From Elephas maximus indicus (taxonomy: Eukaryota; Chordata; Mammalia; Proboscidea; Elephantidae), in assembly GCF_024166365.1 (NCBI RefSeq), contig NC_064839.1:40994378-41058377 (forward strand): a stretch of 64,000 bases of DNA, written 5' to 3'. The first letter of the stretch is position 1. Each line of letters starts with the position of its first letter. The notes under the pieces were generated by a model, which had not been told where the DNA came from, ran no database searches, and saw nothing but the letters and a program-made list of their open reading frames with translations. This document shows positions 34,545-47,216 of this stretch, piece after piece. A program made the position numbers and the translations under genes.

Positions 34545-35345
34545 AACTTTAGAGTCTAAAAAATGTCAAACCTACAGAAAAGTTGAAAGCATAGAACAAC
34601 CATTACCTGAATACCTTTTACTTAGATTTACCAATTATCAACATTTTGCCACATGTGCTTTTCTCTATACAGGCAAATTTTCTTTTTTTGCGGGGGGAGT
34701 AGAGCCATTTTAAAGTAAGCTGTAGACATCATGTCACTTCACCTCTAAATACTTCAGCACGTGTCTCCTAAGAATAAGGTCATTGTCCTACATAAATATA
34801 CCACGTTGTATCACACTCAAGATTTTAACATTGCCATAATACTATCTAATATAAAGTTCACATTCAAATTTCCCTAAATACCCCAAAAATGGCCTTGACA
34901 GTTGTTCTCCATTCTCTTCCATCATGAGTCACATTTGGAAGTTTCTTTAGTCTTCTTTAATCTTTTAATCTAGCACAGTCTCTTGCCTTTTTTGGATTTG
35001 TTTTATTTTAGGTCTTTGATGTCACTGCCAATTTTTTAAGAGTCCAGTTTGGCTGTCTTATATTGCTCATCTTGGATTTTCTGTTTCCCATGAATAGATT
35101 CAGGTTAAACATTTTGCCAAGAATACTACATAGATGAGGTTGGGTTCTTCTTATTGCATCATTATCCTGAGGCACCTTAATGTCATATAATCTCAGGGCT
35201 GGTAGTAACAAACTTGGGCGGCTGGTTAAGGTGATGACTGCCAGATCTCTCAATTGCAAAGGTACATTTTCTTGTCTGCAACTAATTTTTAATTAACATG
35301 TACTACATGGGATAATCTCTCAGGAAGTTCTTTTTGATGGCTTGT
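34545..35345 (-). mobile_element. old L1 3' UTR fragment
   Basis: An extended antisense block: accaattatcaacattttgc, atacttcagcacgtgtctcc, ttcaggttaaacattttgcc. It is a known type of long old L1 3' UTR. Related text occurs at 41730-41880. Confidence 0.6.
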
Positions 35346-38300
35346 TTCTGCTGCTTCATTCATAATGCTCTGTCCATGTCTAAGGACAGACAACCCAAAG
35401 TGGTAAGAAAGCTCCATCTGTAAGTCTCTAAAAAGTCAAAGAGCAGTAAGTAGGGAAGAGGCGAAGGGCTATGGGATCACAAGCAGGGTCCCAGACTGGA
35501 CAGAAGAGTGGCCAGCCAGCACAAAGGTCTCTCTGGGCAACATGGAAGCACCCCACAGGTACACCTATGTTCTCAAGGGTCTAGGGTATACAAGGGTTAA
35601 ATTACATGAAGTCAGTGGCAAAGAATAACCCTTCTGACTGCCCACCGGAACTCTAGGAAATGATACTTCTGAATTTCCCTTTTTCCTTTGTCCCACTGCC
35701 ATGTGGTTTCATCTCATTCCCTGGGAAAGGGATAACGCCTTGTCCCTTCCTGCCTCCGCTCCACCAATTTCCTTCCTTGCCCCATCCCCACGGTGGGAGA
35801 CTCCTGGTAAGGCAGGGAGGGGCATGCTGACATTTTAGAGCAGTAAAGCGAGTGCAGAAGGCCTGTGTGCTTTCCAAGAAGATGATCTTTCGTTTACTGG
35901 GAATGAGGATTATGCCTTTGCAGGGGGGTGGGGGTGGGGGGGGGGACAGGACACTTTCCCCAAGGTGCAAACTGCTGTTGCTTGAATTTATATGATCAGA
36001 TACAGCTGGGGAGAATCATTTACTGACCAACACAACAGACCATTTACATTTCTGAGACAGAATTTTAAAAGAACACACAGCTTCTAACAAAGCCCATAAT
36101 GACATTTTTCTTTATGCAGAGCCCTGGGAGCTCATTTGAGGCCACGGCTTATTTTCCAGAAACTAGTTCCATGTGGGCTCCCAACCAGCTGCAGCCACAG
36201 CGGCAGAGAGGAGAGGAGGCAGATCAGAGTCTGGAGTTTAGCAAGTCAGTGACCTCTCTAAAGAACTTTGCCTGTCTTTCTCCTGCAACACCGCTGAACA
36301 CACGGGTCTGCAGATTCCCTGCCTGGTGGGAGGACAGGAGCCACACATCCACAAGCATCCCCCTCTACCTTCAGCCCTCCCATCAAAAAAACATGACTGG
36401 GCAAAAAGCACAACTCTCAAACTAGCCAGCTCGAGATGCAAAGCATATAGTACAGGAGATAAATGCGCCTCTGTCACCGGATTTTTGGGTAATTGCTGAT
36501 GAGGGAGTTGGTAGAGTTCTTAAACCTTCAGGATTCTGCTTTTTCTTTGACTTTAGTTTTAGTTTTCTTTTTCTCCCAGGCAGGTCTCTCTCTCCTCACG
36601 AAAAAATCTGAGGATGTCAACATAAATTTTAAATTCTTGGGTACTTCCCAGGTTGGACCAGGTTAGTTTCAGGCTGGGGGTGTGTGCCCCGCTGGAGCAG
36701 AGCTACTCCTTCAGTCTTACCTCACAGAAGGCCATTTAAAATGGACCATGTATTCGCCTTTCTAGAAATGGGCAGCACATAAGCCCCAGAGCTTTACATG
36801 AAACTCACATGAAGTGGCTAGCATACATTTTGCAAAATTACTTCCCTTCCTGCCCAAACTTCTCACTGCTACTACTAAAAAAGAAAAAAAAAAAAAATGC
36901 CCGAATTTCTCACTGCTTACTAACAAGCATGCTAAATTCCAAATGAGAAGGTCATGGATGCTGGACACAGCTGTGATTCCTGATACCTCAAAGTTATGCC
37001 TGTACGGGGGCAGGGAGTATGCTTTCTAGTCCCTTCATTAGGTAAGCCTGAAGTGGTGAGCAAAATCATTTCTCAGCACTTGGCGCTCCTGCTGAGCTCG
37101 TGACTACCAAGCCCATTTCATGGCAGCATCTGCTGGATCCCTTGCTCACTCAGTCGCCAGGGCATCTGTTCTCTGGCCTTTTAGAGGCCACAATCCTGCT
37201 AACCTCAATGACAACTTAATGAGGCTCAGATCCCAGCCTGCCCCCTCCCCCCGCCACGGTAGCTCCACCTCTCCTCCAAAAGCAGGGCTACGCTAGCATC
37301 AGCGGTTCTTTACTTGGTCTCACCACCCACCCCTCACAGTCCAGAATTTAAAGAGCCCTTGGAAAGCAATTATCTGCATAAGGATGATCAAAAGAAGGAG
37401 CTTATTTAAGTATGAGCTGAAAGATGTCACTTTGCTAAAGCAATGCAATGGATTTCAGAAAGAGAAAGATGTGTTCCCACATAGTTTAGTGCAGGAAGCA
37501 GAAAACTTTCTTTTTACTGCCTGCAGGAAATGGTTTTCATAGATGCTAACCACAGCTGGGTAATCTGGGTAACCACAACATAGTTTCTCTTTAATAAAGG
37601 GAAGATTTTTACCTATTGCATCACTGACCACCACCAAAAAGAATTCCCACCCTCCATTTCTAAAGCAAGAAAAAACAAGTTTTTCTGTCTAAAGTAGTGT
37701 CTTCCCTTAATTGGCCAGCCAGTAGTTGCTTAGGCAGCTTTTTCATTCAGAAATGTGGACTGTTCTCCAAGGTTCCTTTCGCCTGTCCTATTGTTGAGTG
37801 ATGCAGGAACCCTTGAACAAATATAGTTTCTATGCACTCTGGCACCCCTCAGAACACATGCTTTTATAACCATGACCCACTGTGGGTCACAATGTCAAAT
37901 GTCGGACTATGGGTCATGGCCAAAATGTTGGAAAAAGTTGTTTAAAGCAATGGCTGGCTGGCCGGTGAAGGTCTGTTGAAACTAAGCTAATGGTTTGAGG
38001 AAGTTAAAAAAAAAAATCCAAATGCAATCAAGCGAAGATGTGAAGGGCAGACTAGTCAGTTTTTCAATTTGTCCTTGCGTATTAGCCATTTTTTTGGGAA
38101 AAGTTAACAAGCACACGCTCATCATCACTCTCTCTCTGTTGTGAGAACAAGGCCTATGGTGTGTGATGCTCACCACAAAGCTCAGCTGTTACTCTGCAAA
38201 GCCTGAGGGAACCTGCTCGTCATGCTCACTGTCCAGATGGAGGAAGCCGGCTCAGAGCTGGAGAGACTTCTATTCTTATCTGAATGACACAACTAAAATG

Positions 38301-38494
38301 AGTGACACTCATGCAAAACACATAGCAAAACCCAGAAAAGTACCTAGTCACATCGAGGAAGAGTCTTCTGCTAAGGATGGAGTCAACGGAAACAGTATTC
38401 CAAATATATAAACTACTAAATGTATTTTTATGCTTGAAAATCTGATGACTAATCACTTCTTATACTCAGCTAAAAAAAAAGCTGTTTTTTTCCA
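35346..38494. other. mostly unique intronic sequence
   Basis: About 3.1 kb without recognised genes. It contains a quadruplex-like tract at 35923-35945 and an A-rich run near 36880-36897. Confidence 0.4.
35923..35945 (+). repeat. strong G-quadruplex motif
   Basis: G6-T-G5-T-G10 on the plus strand, which is the template strand for CFDP1. Confidence 0.8.
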
Positions 38495-39545
38495 ACACCT
38501 TTGTTGTTGTTCAGTGCCCTTGAGTTGGTTCCAACTCACAGCAACCCTATGTACTACAAAACAAAACACTGCCTGGTCCTGGTGCCATACTCACAATTGT
38601 TGTTATGCCTCAGCCCATTCTTGCAGCCACTGTGTCAATCCAATCTCATTGGGGGTCTTCCTCTTTTTTGGTGACTCTCTACTTTACCAAGCATGATGTC
38701 CTTCTTCAGGGACTGATCCTTCCTGATAACATGTCCAAAGTACATGGGATGAAGTTTCCCTATTCTCCCTTCTAAAGTGCATTCTGGCTGCACTTCTTCC
38801 AAGACAGGTTTGTTCATTCTTCTGGCAGTCTATGGTATATTCAATATTCTTCACCAACACCATAATTCATAGGGATCAATTCTTCTTTGGTCTTCCTTAG
38901 TCACTGCCCAGCTTTCACATGCATATGTGGCGAGTGAAAATTCCATGGCTTGGGTAAGGCGCACCCTAGGCCTCAAAGTTACATGTTTGCTTTTTAGTAC
39001 TTTAAAGAGGTCTTTTGCAGCAGATATGCCCAGTGCAATACGTCATTTGATTTCCTGACTGCTGCTTCCACAGATGTTGACTGCGGATTCAAGTCAAATG
39101 AAATTCTTGACAACTTCAATCTTTTTTCCATTTATCATGATGATGTTGCTCATTGGTCCACTTGTGAGGATTTTTGTTTTCTTTATGTTGAGGTGTAATC
39201 CATACTGGAGTCTGCAGCTGTTGTCTTTGATCTTCATCAGTAAGTGTTTCAAGTCCTTTTCACTTTCAGCAAGGAAGGTTGTATCATCTGTATATCGCAG
39301 TTTGTTAATGAGTCTTCTTCCAATCCTGATGCCTCGTGTCTTCATATAGCCCATTTTCTTGAGTTGTTTGCTCAGCAAACAGACTGAAAAAGTATGGTGA
39401 AAGGATACAACCCTGATGCACACCCTTCCTGATTTTAAACCACACAGTATCCCCTTGTTCTGGTTCAAATGGCTGCCTCTTGGTCTACGTACAGGTACTG
39501 CATGAGCACAATTGAGTGTTCTGGAATTCCCATTCTTCACAAAGT
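38495..39545 (-). mobile_element. RTE LINE 3' fragment, about 1.05 kb
   Basis: On minus it covers the RT C-terminal part to the 3' end. The open stretch 39094-39597 contains GRRLINKLRYTDDTTFLAES, i.e. the RT active-site box as YTDD with both aspartates kept, then HLNIKKTKILTSG. Further down, the C-terminal blocks KPVLEEVQPECTLE and HVIRKDQSLKKDI follow. The 3' end lies near 38497 (ttgttgttcagtgcccttga on plus). Several frameshifts. Flanking duplication not resolved. Confidence 0.93.
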
Positions 39546-39810
39546 TATCCATAATAACAGCTTTCTTGAGATATAATTCACATACTAATTCACCCATTTA
39601 AAGTGTAAAGTGTACACTTCAATAATTTTTAGTATATTCAGAATTGTGCAACCATCACCACAATCTAATTTTAGAACATTTCATCACTCCAAAAAGAATC
39701 CTCCTACCCCTTGGCAGTCACTCCCCGTGCCCCCAACTCTAGGGAACCACTAATCCACTTCCTATCTCTATAGATATGCTAATGTTTTTCTTTACAACCG
39801 TAAGTTTAAT
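39546..39810 (-). mobile_element. old L1 3' UTR fragment
   Basis: cttgagatataattcacata, aattgtgcaaccatcaccac, gggaaccactaatccacttc in antisense. Confidence 0.75.
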
Positions 39811-39902
39811 ACTGTACCTAAGCATTCAGAAGCAACACGTCTCTCAATTGTTATATATCACAGCATCTTATAAGAAACACATTTAAACTGTCTTAATTTG
39901 TC

Positions 39903-40112
39903 CCTGGAGGACACCATACTTGGTAAACTGCAGGGTCAACAGAAAAGAGGAAGACCCTCAGCTAGATGGACTGACTGACAGAGTGGCTGCAACAATGGGC
40001 TCAAGCATAACAATGATTGTGAGCATGGCACAGGACCAGGCAGTGTTTTGTTCTGTGGTACACAGGGTCACTATGTCGGAACCGACTCAATGGCACCTAA
40101 AAACAATTTGTT
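39903..40112 (+). mobile_element. RTE LINE 3' terminus
   Basis: Colinear with 48550-48765: ccatacttggtaaactgcag, agaaaagaggaagaccctca, gcacaggaccaggcagtgtt, and the tail gtcggaaccgactcaatggc followed by acctaaaaacaa. The remaining ORF of 67 codons is a remnant. Confidence 0.9.
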
Positions 40113-40244
40113 CTCTAAGTTAATGGTCATATGTAAATTTCCTAAAGGCCAGGAGAATCAGAAATCTAGACTTTAGATAAGAAACTGGAGTACCAGAGCA
40201 CTGCTTGTACAGCTAGGTCCCAGATATCACCAATACTACTTTGG

Positions 40245-40450
40245 ATCTGTGTTTTTAAGGTAGTGGGGTGCAGTGGTTTTGCAGTCAGTGCAGGGGCCTA
40301 CCTCTGCCACTTAATCTTTTTTTTTTTTTTAATCTGAGTTCTTTTCATTTCTCTGAGCCTCAAGCAACCAATTATTATAAAAATAATAACTATATTGAAG
40401 GGTGACGATTAAATGAGATACTCACTGAGCCTGCACTTAATGTGCAGACC
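40245..40450 (+). repeat. MIR-like fragment
   Basis: tggttttgcagtcagtgcag, tctgccacttaat, T14 expansion, ttctctgagcctcaagc, gattaaatgagatactcact. Confidence 0.6.
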
Positions 40451-40951
40451 CTTTTTTCGCCACTGGGGATACTGACACAGATTTATTACCTTCATTTAAT
40501 TCATTCACAAGAGACAGATATGCAAACAAGTAATTATGAGAAAACTGCCACACAGGGAGTACAGTAGGAGCATGAGTAGAAGTTGGAGAAGGCAGCAGAG
40601 AGAGCCAGGGAGGTGTCTGAGATCTGAAGGATGAGAAGGAATTTGCCAGGGGTACACGCTGGGTTACAGGAGTCCAGAAAGAGGTAATGGTATGTGCGAC
40701 AGGTGTGAGAGCACTTAGCACAATGCCTGGCATATAGCAGACAGCTAATACTTCCTGTCATCCAACTCTTACTCTAGTATGTCCTTGAGAAAGTGATCTC
40801 TAGAGTCCAAATAGAAATTAAAATCTTGCCGCTCCTAGAAAAACTACTGGATCTGGGACTTAGGAGTTGCTTGTTCTATCTTTTTCTGAGGCTTATTCAT
40901 CTTTGACAGCAAAATATATTTTTTAATTTTTGGCTTCTGTTTACCCACAAG

Positions 40952-41480
40952 TTTTTTTAAAATTATGGTAGACTACACATGACATAAAATTCACCATTAG
41001 TTACACTGAGTATATTCACAAGGCTGTGCAACCATCACCACTCTTTAGTCCCAGAATATTTCCATTATCCCAAAAGGAAACTTCTGTACCCACTGAGCAT
41101 TCACTCCCCATTTCCTCCTCCCCCTAGACCTTGGCAACCACTCATCTGCTTTCTCTCCCTATGGATTTGCTAACTCTGGATGGTTCACATAAATGGAATC
41201 ATACAATATGTGGCCTTTTCTACTGGCTTTCACTTAGCATAATGTTTTCAACGTTCATTTGTGTGTTAGCATAAATCAGTACTTTATACCTTTTTATGGC
41301 TGAAGAATAGTCAATTGTATGGATATATCACATTTCATTTAGCTATGCATCAGTTGATGGATATTTGGGTTGTTTCCATCTTTTGGCTATTGCTATGAAC
41401 ATTTGTGTACAAGTTTTTCTTTAAACACCTGTTTTCAATTCTTTTGAGTATATATGCAAGAGTGGAATTGCTGGGTCATA
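40952..41480 (-). mobile_element. old L1 3' UTR and ORF2 end
   Basis: Antisense: aaaattcaccattagttaca, gtgcaaccatcaccactctt, ggaatcatacaatatgtggc, ttttatggctgaagaatagt, gaattgctgggtcatatgg. The last part corresponds to the L1 ORF2 3' end. Interrupted on the right by a SINE. Confidence 0.85.
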
Positions 41481-41672
41481 TGGTGGCAAATGATTAAGCA
41501 CTTGGCTGCTAATTGAAGGTCAGCAGTTCAAACCCACCAGGTACTCTGCATGAGAAAAGACCTGGCAATTTGCTCCTGTAAAGACTACAACGTAGGAAAC
41601 CCCATGGAGCAGTTCTACTCTGTCCTATAGGGTCACTATGAGTTGGAATCGACTCAATAGCATGCAACAACG
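41481..41672 (+). repeat. AfroSINE copy inside old L1
   Basis: tggtggcaaatgattaagca (degraded A box), cagcagttcaaacccaccag (B-box region), tcactatgagttggaatcga and gcatgcaacaacg at the tail. Confidence 0.92.
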
Positions 41673-41674
41673 TG

Positions 41675-41880
41675 ATAATTCTACTCCCCACAAACTCTGC
41701 ATTTTGAAAAATTTCAAACCAAGAAAAGTCATCTCCTTTAATCTACAACAGTCCCCCTGCCTCTTTTTGTTTGTTTTGTGTTTTTGGTCTTTCAAGACAC
41801 TGACATTTTTGAAGAGTCCAGGTCAGTAGTCGTGAAGAATGCATGCCCACAATTTGGACTTGGCTGATTAATTTCAGCTG
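41675..41880 (-). mobile_element. old L1 fragment (related to 34.5-35.3 kb)
   Basis: cctttaatctacaacagtcc, ttcaagacactgacattttt and gaagagtccaggtcagtagt match the type of 3' UTR at 34980-35060. Confidence 0.5.
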
Positions 41881-41989
41881 CTGTGAAGGCCTCTGGGAGT
41901 GCTCCAGTATGTGACCGTTAGACTCTTCTCCATCTCTGCTCTCTTCCTGCATGACTTCATCCAGTCCCAAGGCTGGATACTTATGACTC

Positions 41990-43345
41990 TCAAATTTCTA
42001 TCTTCAGCCCAGGCTTCTTAACTCCAGTGCCTTATATATACAATGTCATACTGGACATCTCCACTAGACTTCCCCTGCAAACCTGATCTGCCTGAAGCCT
42101 TCACCATCTTAGTTGAGGGCAACAACATCTGGTCCAGTACTTACCTCTCTGACTTCCTTTCCTACTACTGCCCCTCACTCATTCCACTTCAGGCATGGCC
42201 CGCCTCATAGGCCTTAGCTCTAGCCACTCATGCCCAAATACTCTCTTCCCAGATACCACTTCATTAACTTCCTCACTTTCCTCAAATCTCAGTTTCTCAA
42301 TGAAGCTTCCTCTGATCTTCTGTGAGGTAAAGAAGTTAAATTTACCAGAGAAATTCGGTCTTTGGCCTTGGTTCCTGAGAGATAACCTCTAAAACCTTGG
42401 ACTTTCCCCAATGATTGAAGTGTCTCTGATGAGGACTCCAGGATTTATGTCGTATGGGGGCTGACTATGCCAGAAAGACCCACCAGGTACTGTGATATCA
42501 ATCTTGTGATATCAACCTCATGACACAGGCTGACCTCAAGGGAGAGGGTCTGGAATTAGAATTACATAATGAGACCCCCAATAAAATCTCAGGACATGGA
42601 TGCTCCATGGGCTTCCTGATTGGTGAAAGATCCTAATGCATGTAGGAGGATACTGTGTCCCTTTTTGGGACATGGAAGCTCCATGGTGTGAACCCTGCCA
42701 GACCTTGTCTTGTGTGTCTCTTCATATATATACTTTTTGCTACAATTTCGAACATCGCACTTTCCATGAGCTGAGTCATTTTAACAAATTATTGAACCTG
42801 AGGGAGTAGTGAGAGGCAGCAGGTCAGAAGTAAGCATGTCATGGGGACTCCACTCTTGTGGCTGGCATCTGAGGTCTTGGGCAGACTTGACAGTCTGGAG
42901 GGCTGTGTCCTTTAACTTATAAGGTCTGACCTCATTCCAGGTGATTAGGGTCAGAGGAAGAAGTGCTGCATATGAAGCTAGTAATCAGAACAGAACTGGA
43001 ACAGAACTGATCACTGATTTGAACTGATCAACACATTTGGTATCAGAGAAGTAAAAAGTGGGATTTGATTATTCTTACACCAGCCTACCATTTAATACTG
43101 TAACCTTCACTCCCACCTCACACTCCTGATCTCCCTTCTCTCCTCAGATTTTCTTTCCTCCATAACACTTATCATTTTCATAAATAATACATAATTTATT
43201 TATTATGGTTATTGTTTATTGTCTATCCCCCTGCTGGAATGCAAACTCCACAAAGGCTGGAACCAGTGTCTGTTTGGTTCACTGATGTAACCCAGGCACT
43301 TAACACAGGGTAGGCACTCAATAAGTATTTGTTAGAATGAACCCA
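41990..43345 (+). mobile_element. L2 LINE 3' end, split by an LTR-like insertion
   Basis: Left part 41990-42320: ctctgacttcctttcctact, agataccacttcattaactt, aagcttcctctgatcttc. Right part about 43070-43345: ctggaatgcaaactccacaa, ggctggaaccagtgtctgtt, ggcactcaataagtatttgt, the characteristic L2 3' terminus. Confidence 0.75.
42321..43065 (+). mobile_element. LTR-like insertion with a primer-binding-site-like end
   Basis: It interrupts an L2 copy. It has a sense AATAAA (cccaataaaatctc at about 42580). The right end reads gatcaacacatttggtatca followed by gagaagt; tggtatcagag resembles the primer binding site following some old LTRs. No coding remnant of a retrovirus was identified. Boundaries and family are uncertain. 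Confidence 0.45.
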
Positions 43346-44667
43346 CAGCACTCACTATTCACTATAGCCAAAAGGTGGACACAACCTAAACGCACATCAA
43401 CAGATGAATGGATAAACAAAATGTGGTACATACATATCATGAAATACTACTCAGCCAGTAGGAGAAATGAATGATACATGCTACAATATGGATGGAGCTA
43501 GAAGGCATTCTGCTGAGTGAAACAAGTAAATCACGAAAGGACACATATCTTATGATCTCGCTTATATAAAAAGATGAGAAAAGGCAAATGTATACAGAAC
43601 AAAGTTTATTAGTGGTTACTATGGGCAGGAGGGAGGGGGAAGAGGGAGTTCATGGTGATGGAAATATGGCATTGATTAAGGGTAGGGTTGCACTCCTGAT
43701 TATTGTAATTGCTGTCAATAAGTTGTACATCTATAAAAAGTTGAATTGGTAACAATTTTTTGGCAATTCAACTTTTTAAAAAAGTGTTACGGAAGAAAGA
43801 TGTGTAATAGATATATTTACAACAATGACAAAAAAAAAGAGTAGCTGCTGAGGCTGCTTATGTACAACCAGAAACCTCATGGGATTTGGTTTCTTGGTTT
43901 GGAGGTTTTGGATCACGGTTTCATGAAATATCCCAATTAACTGGCCTAGGAACATTTTTAGTGCTTTTGTTCTACCACCTAGTTCATTTTGTAGTGCCTG
44001 GGATCTTAAAAGCTTGCAAGTGGCCATCTAAGGCAAAGCAATTGGTCTCTATTCACCTGGATCAACAGAGGAAGGAAGAGAGTCAGGAACACAGAAGGAG
44101 GCCATGGAATGTATGGCTAATTGCCTCCATGAACAACTGCCTCCTTTGCCATGAGACCAGAAAAACTGGATGGTGCCTGGCTACTACTACTGAACATTTT
44201 CATTAGAGAGTCTACAGAAGAATCATGAACAAAGGGGGAAAATGTAGGACAGAATTTCAAATTCTCATGGACTCCAGACTTCCTGGAGCCATGAAGGTTG
44301 AATGAACCCCTGAAACTATTGCCCTGAGACAATTTTGAAACTTTAAACCAAGAATATCCCCTGAAGTCATCTTAAAATCAAATAATAGTTTCATTTAACT
44401 AGTAAAAAATATCTGCCTTTAGCATTATGCTCTTTTAAGAACTATCTATATAGGATCAAACTGACAAAAGCAACCTAAAAGATTAGATAGGAGCCTTAGG
44501 GGGCAGTGAATTTATGTTAATGGAGGAGGAACAACTCAGAAAAGGAGGGTGAGAATGGTTGCACAACTTGAAGTATATAATCAATGTCACTAAATGGTAC
44601 ATGTAGAAATTGGATTGGTTTTGCTGTGCATATTCTCAACAACGATAAGTAAAAAAAAAAAAAATGA
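43346..44667 (+). mobile_element. L1 ORF2 end plus long 3' UTR
   Basis: 43346-43620 carries the L1 ORF2 C-terminal region (ccaaaaggtggacacaacct, gaaatactactcagccagta). 43855-44667 is a long 3' UTR (ctgggatcttaaaagcttgc, aactggatggtgcctggcta, gagaatggttgcacaacttg) ending in A14. A short A8 at about 43832 may mark a junction between two L1 copies. This copy was the reference for recognising 3004-4283. Confidence 0.8.
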
Positions 44668-44723
44668 ATGAATCTTGGAAAGCCTTATTAATCTCATACA
44701 ATATAAAGAAATTCCAATAAATG

Positions 44724-44852
44724 ATACCTATTGCACAGTGCTTAAGAGCTCAGTTGCTATCCAAAAGCCCGCTCCTTGGAAACCCTATGAGGCAGCTCTA
44801 CTCTGTCTCATACAGTCGCTATGAGTCGGACTAGACTTGATCACAATGAGCT
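44724..44852 (+). repeat. AfroSINE copy with internal deletion
   Basis: The head ttgcacagtgcttaagagct joins directly to ccgctccttggaaaccctat, so about 22 bp including the B box are missing. Tail gtcgctatgagtcggactag. Confidence 0.85.
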
Positions 44853-45528
44853 TTTATCATAGCAACAATTCTCTGCGCTGGCTAATCTCTCTGTTGCTGC
44901 TTATCCTTAGTCAGGTTTTCCACGGGGAAACTAAGTACTTCAAGCAAGCCCAGGAAAAGCATGTGTTCATTTCAACAGGTGGCAGACATTCCTGAGTGGC
45001 TATCAGTACTAGAATTTGTACACGGGAATTCACCAGCCTAAGAAAGCCTGCAGAATGCCCAATAATCTCATCATAAACTATAATCTGGGCTGTAGGGCTT
45101 AAGATTTCTTAATTGACACAAAAATAAAGGACAAAAGTAAAGAGAATGCTGGACAAATCTTTTGTATATGATAACAGAATTTGAAAAAAAAAAAAAGGAA
45201 ATTTGGATTTATTTTATGTCAAGACAGAGCTCTGTAACAAACAGGTCAGGAGATCCATCCAAAGACTCTCCTGTGTGTAGCAAATGAGTTTTCTCCCTTG
45301 CCACTGGCTACATCACAGCTGAACTGTTTTTGTGTGATTTTGGGAGCTAGGTTTAAACTCACACACACTACTACATTATAAGCCAGAGCGATGTCTGAGT
45401 CCAGCCTTGAAGCAAAACCAAACAATGAATGAAGATAATTAGACATAACTAGAGCAATTAGCTAACTCAATACGCAGCCAACTGAGCAACCTCTTGTCAG
45501 AACCTGCCAGAAAGAATTATTTAGGTAT
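44853..45528. other. unique intronic sequence
   Basis: No repeat or exon recognised. A13 tract at about 45184-45196. Confidence 0.4.
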
Positions 45529-45906
45529 AGATTAACTATGTCTCTGTCAGTTTGTTGTACTGTGGGGGCTTATGTGTTGCTGTGATTGTGGAAGCTATAC
45601 CACCAACCAGTATTTGGATACCAGCAGGGTCACCCATGGAGGAAAGGTTTCAGCTGAGCTTCCAAACTAAGATAGACTAGGAAGAAGGACCCGGCAGTCT
45701 ACTTCTGAAAAGCATTAGCCAGTGAAAACCTTATGAATAACAGCAGAACATTGTCTGATATAGCTCTGGAAGATGAGCCCCCCGGGTTGGAAGGCACTCA
45801 AAAGGTGACTGGGGAAGAGCTGCCTCGTCAAAGTAGAGTCGACCTTAATGATGTGGATGGAGAAAAGCTTTCGGGGCCTTCATTTGCTGATGTGGCATGA
45901 CTCAAA

Positions 45907-46428
45907 ATGAGAAGAAACAGCTGCAAACATCCATTAATAATCGGAACCTGGAATGTACGAAGTATGAATCTAGGAAAATCGGAAATCGTCAAAAATGAAA
46001 TGGAACGCATAAACATCGATATCCTAGGCATTAGTGAGCTGAAATGGACTGGTATTGGCCATTTTGAATCGGACAATGGTATAGCCTACTATGCTGGGAA
46101 TGACAACTTGAAGAGGAATGGTGTTGCATTCATTGTCAAAAAGAACATTTCAAGATCTATCCTGAAGTACAACGCTGTCAATAATAGGATAATATCCATA
46201 CGCCTACAAGAAAGACCAGTTAATACGACTATTATTCAAATTTACGCACCAACCACTAGGACCAAAGATGACGAAACAGAAGATTTTTATCAACTGCTTC
46301 AGTCTGCAATGGATCAAACATGCAATCAAGATGCATTGATAATTACTGGCGACTTGAATGCGAAAGTTGGAAACAAAGAAGGATCAGTAGTTGGAAAATA
46401 TGGCCTTGGTGATAGAAACAATGCCTGA
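45907..46428 (+). pseudogene. RTE endonuclease N-terminal remnant
   Basis: 173 codons open from ATG. Visible endonuclease motifs: IIGTWNVRSM near residue 12, ISELKWTGIGH near 43 (with the catalytic-type glutamate), IYAPTT near 111, and IITGDLNAKVGN near 146. It ends at a TGA that interrupts the domain. The frame continues after it (MIEFCKTND) and, after a frameshift, reaches TSPDGTHKNQIDYICGK. The final box, normally SDH, reads TDN at about 46624-46632, so the conserved histidine is lost. The protein would cut target DNA for retrotransposition, but this copy cannot. It is a LINE remnant, not a host gene. Confidence 0.92.
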
Positions 46429-47216
46429 GGTCGAATGATAGAATTTTGCAAGACCAACGACTTCTTCGTTGCAAATACCTCTTTCACCAACATAAACGGC
46501 GACTATACACATGGACCTCACCAGATGGAACACACAAAAATCAAATTGACTACATCTGTGGAAAGAGATGATGGAAAAGCTCAATATCATCAGTTAGAAC
46601 AAGGCCAGGGGCCGACTGTGGAACAGACAATCAATTGCTCATATGTAAGTTCAAGTTGAAACTGAAGAAAATCAGAGCAAGTCCATGAGACCCAAAATAT
46701 GACCTTGAGTATATCCCACCTGAATTTTAGAGACCATCTGAAGTATAGATTTGACGCATTGAACACCAGTGACTGAAGGAAGACCAGACAAGTTGTGGAA
46801 CGACATCATACATGAAGAACGCAAGAGGTCACTGAAAAGACAGGAAAGAAAGAAAAGACCAAGATGGATGTCAGAGGAGACTCTGAAACTTGCTCTTGAG
46901 CATCAAGCAGCTAAAGCAAAAGGAAGAATTGATGAAGTAAAAGAACTGAACAAAAGATTTCAAAGGGCCTCTAGAGAAGACAAAGTATTATAATGACACG
47001 TGCAAAGAGCTGGAGATAGAAAACCAAAAGCGAAGAACAAGCTTGGCGTTTCTCAAGCTGAAAGAACCGAAGAAAAAATTCAAGCCTCGAGTTGCAATAG
47101 TGAAGGATTCTATGGGAAAAATATTAAACAACACGGGAAGCATCAAAAGAAGATGGAAGGAATACACACAGTCATTATGCTAAAAAGAATTAGTCAATGC
47201 TCAACCATTTCAAGAG
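46429..47216 (+). pseudogene. RTE region between endonuclease and RT, multiply frameshifted
   Basis: Short open stretches (46435-46659, 46769-46993, 47000-47227) lie in two frames and correspond to the linker of the RTE polyprotein, rich in Lys and Glu (for example ERKRSLKRQERKKRPRW). Three or more frame disruptions. Confidence 0.8.

Noticed and set aside
45907..46428. Host endonuclease gene
   Set aside because: It is part of an RTE copy with target-site duplication, in-frame stop and lost catalytic residues.
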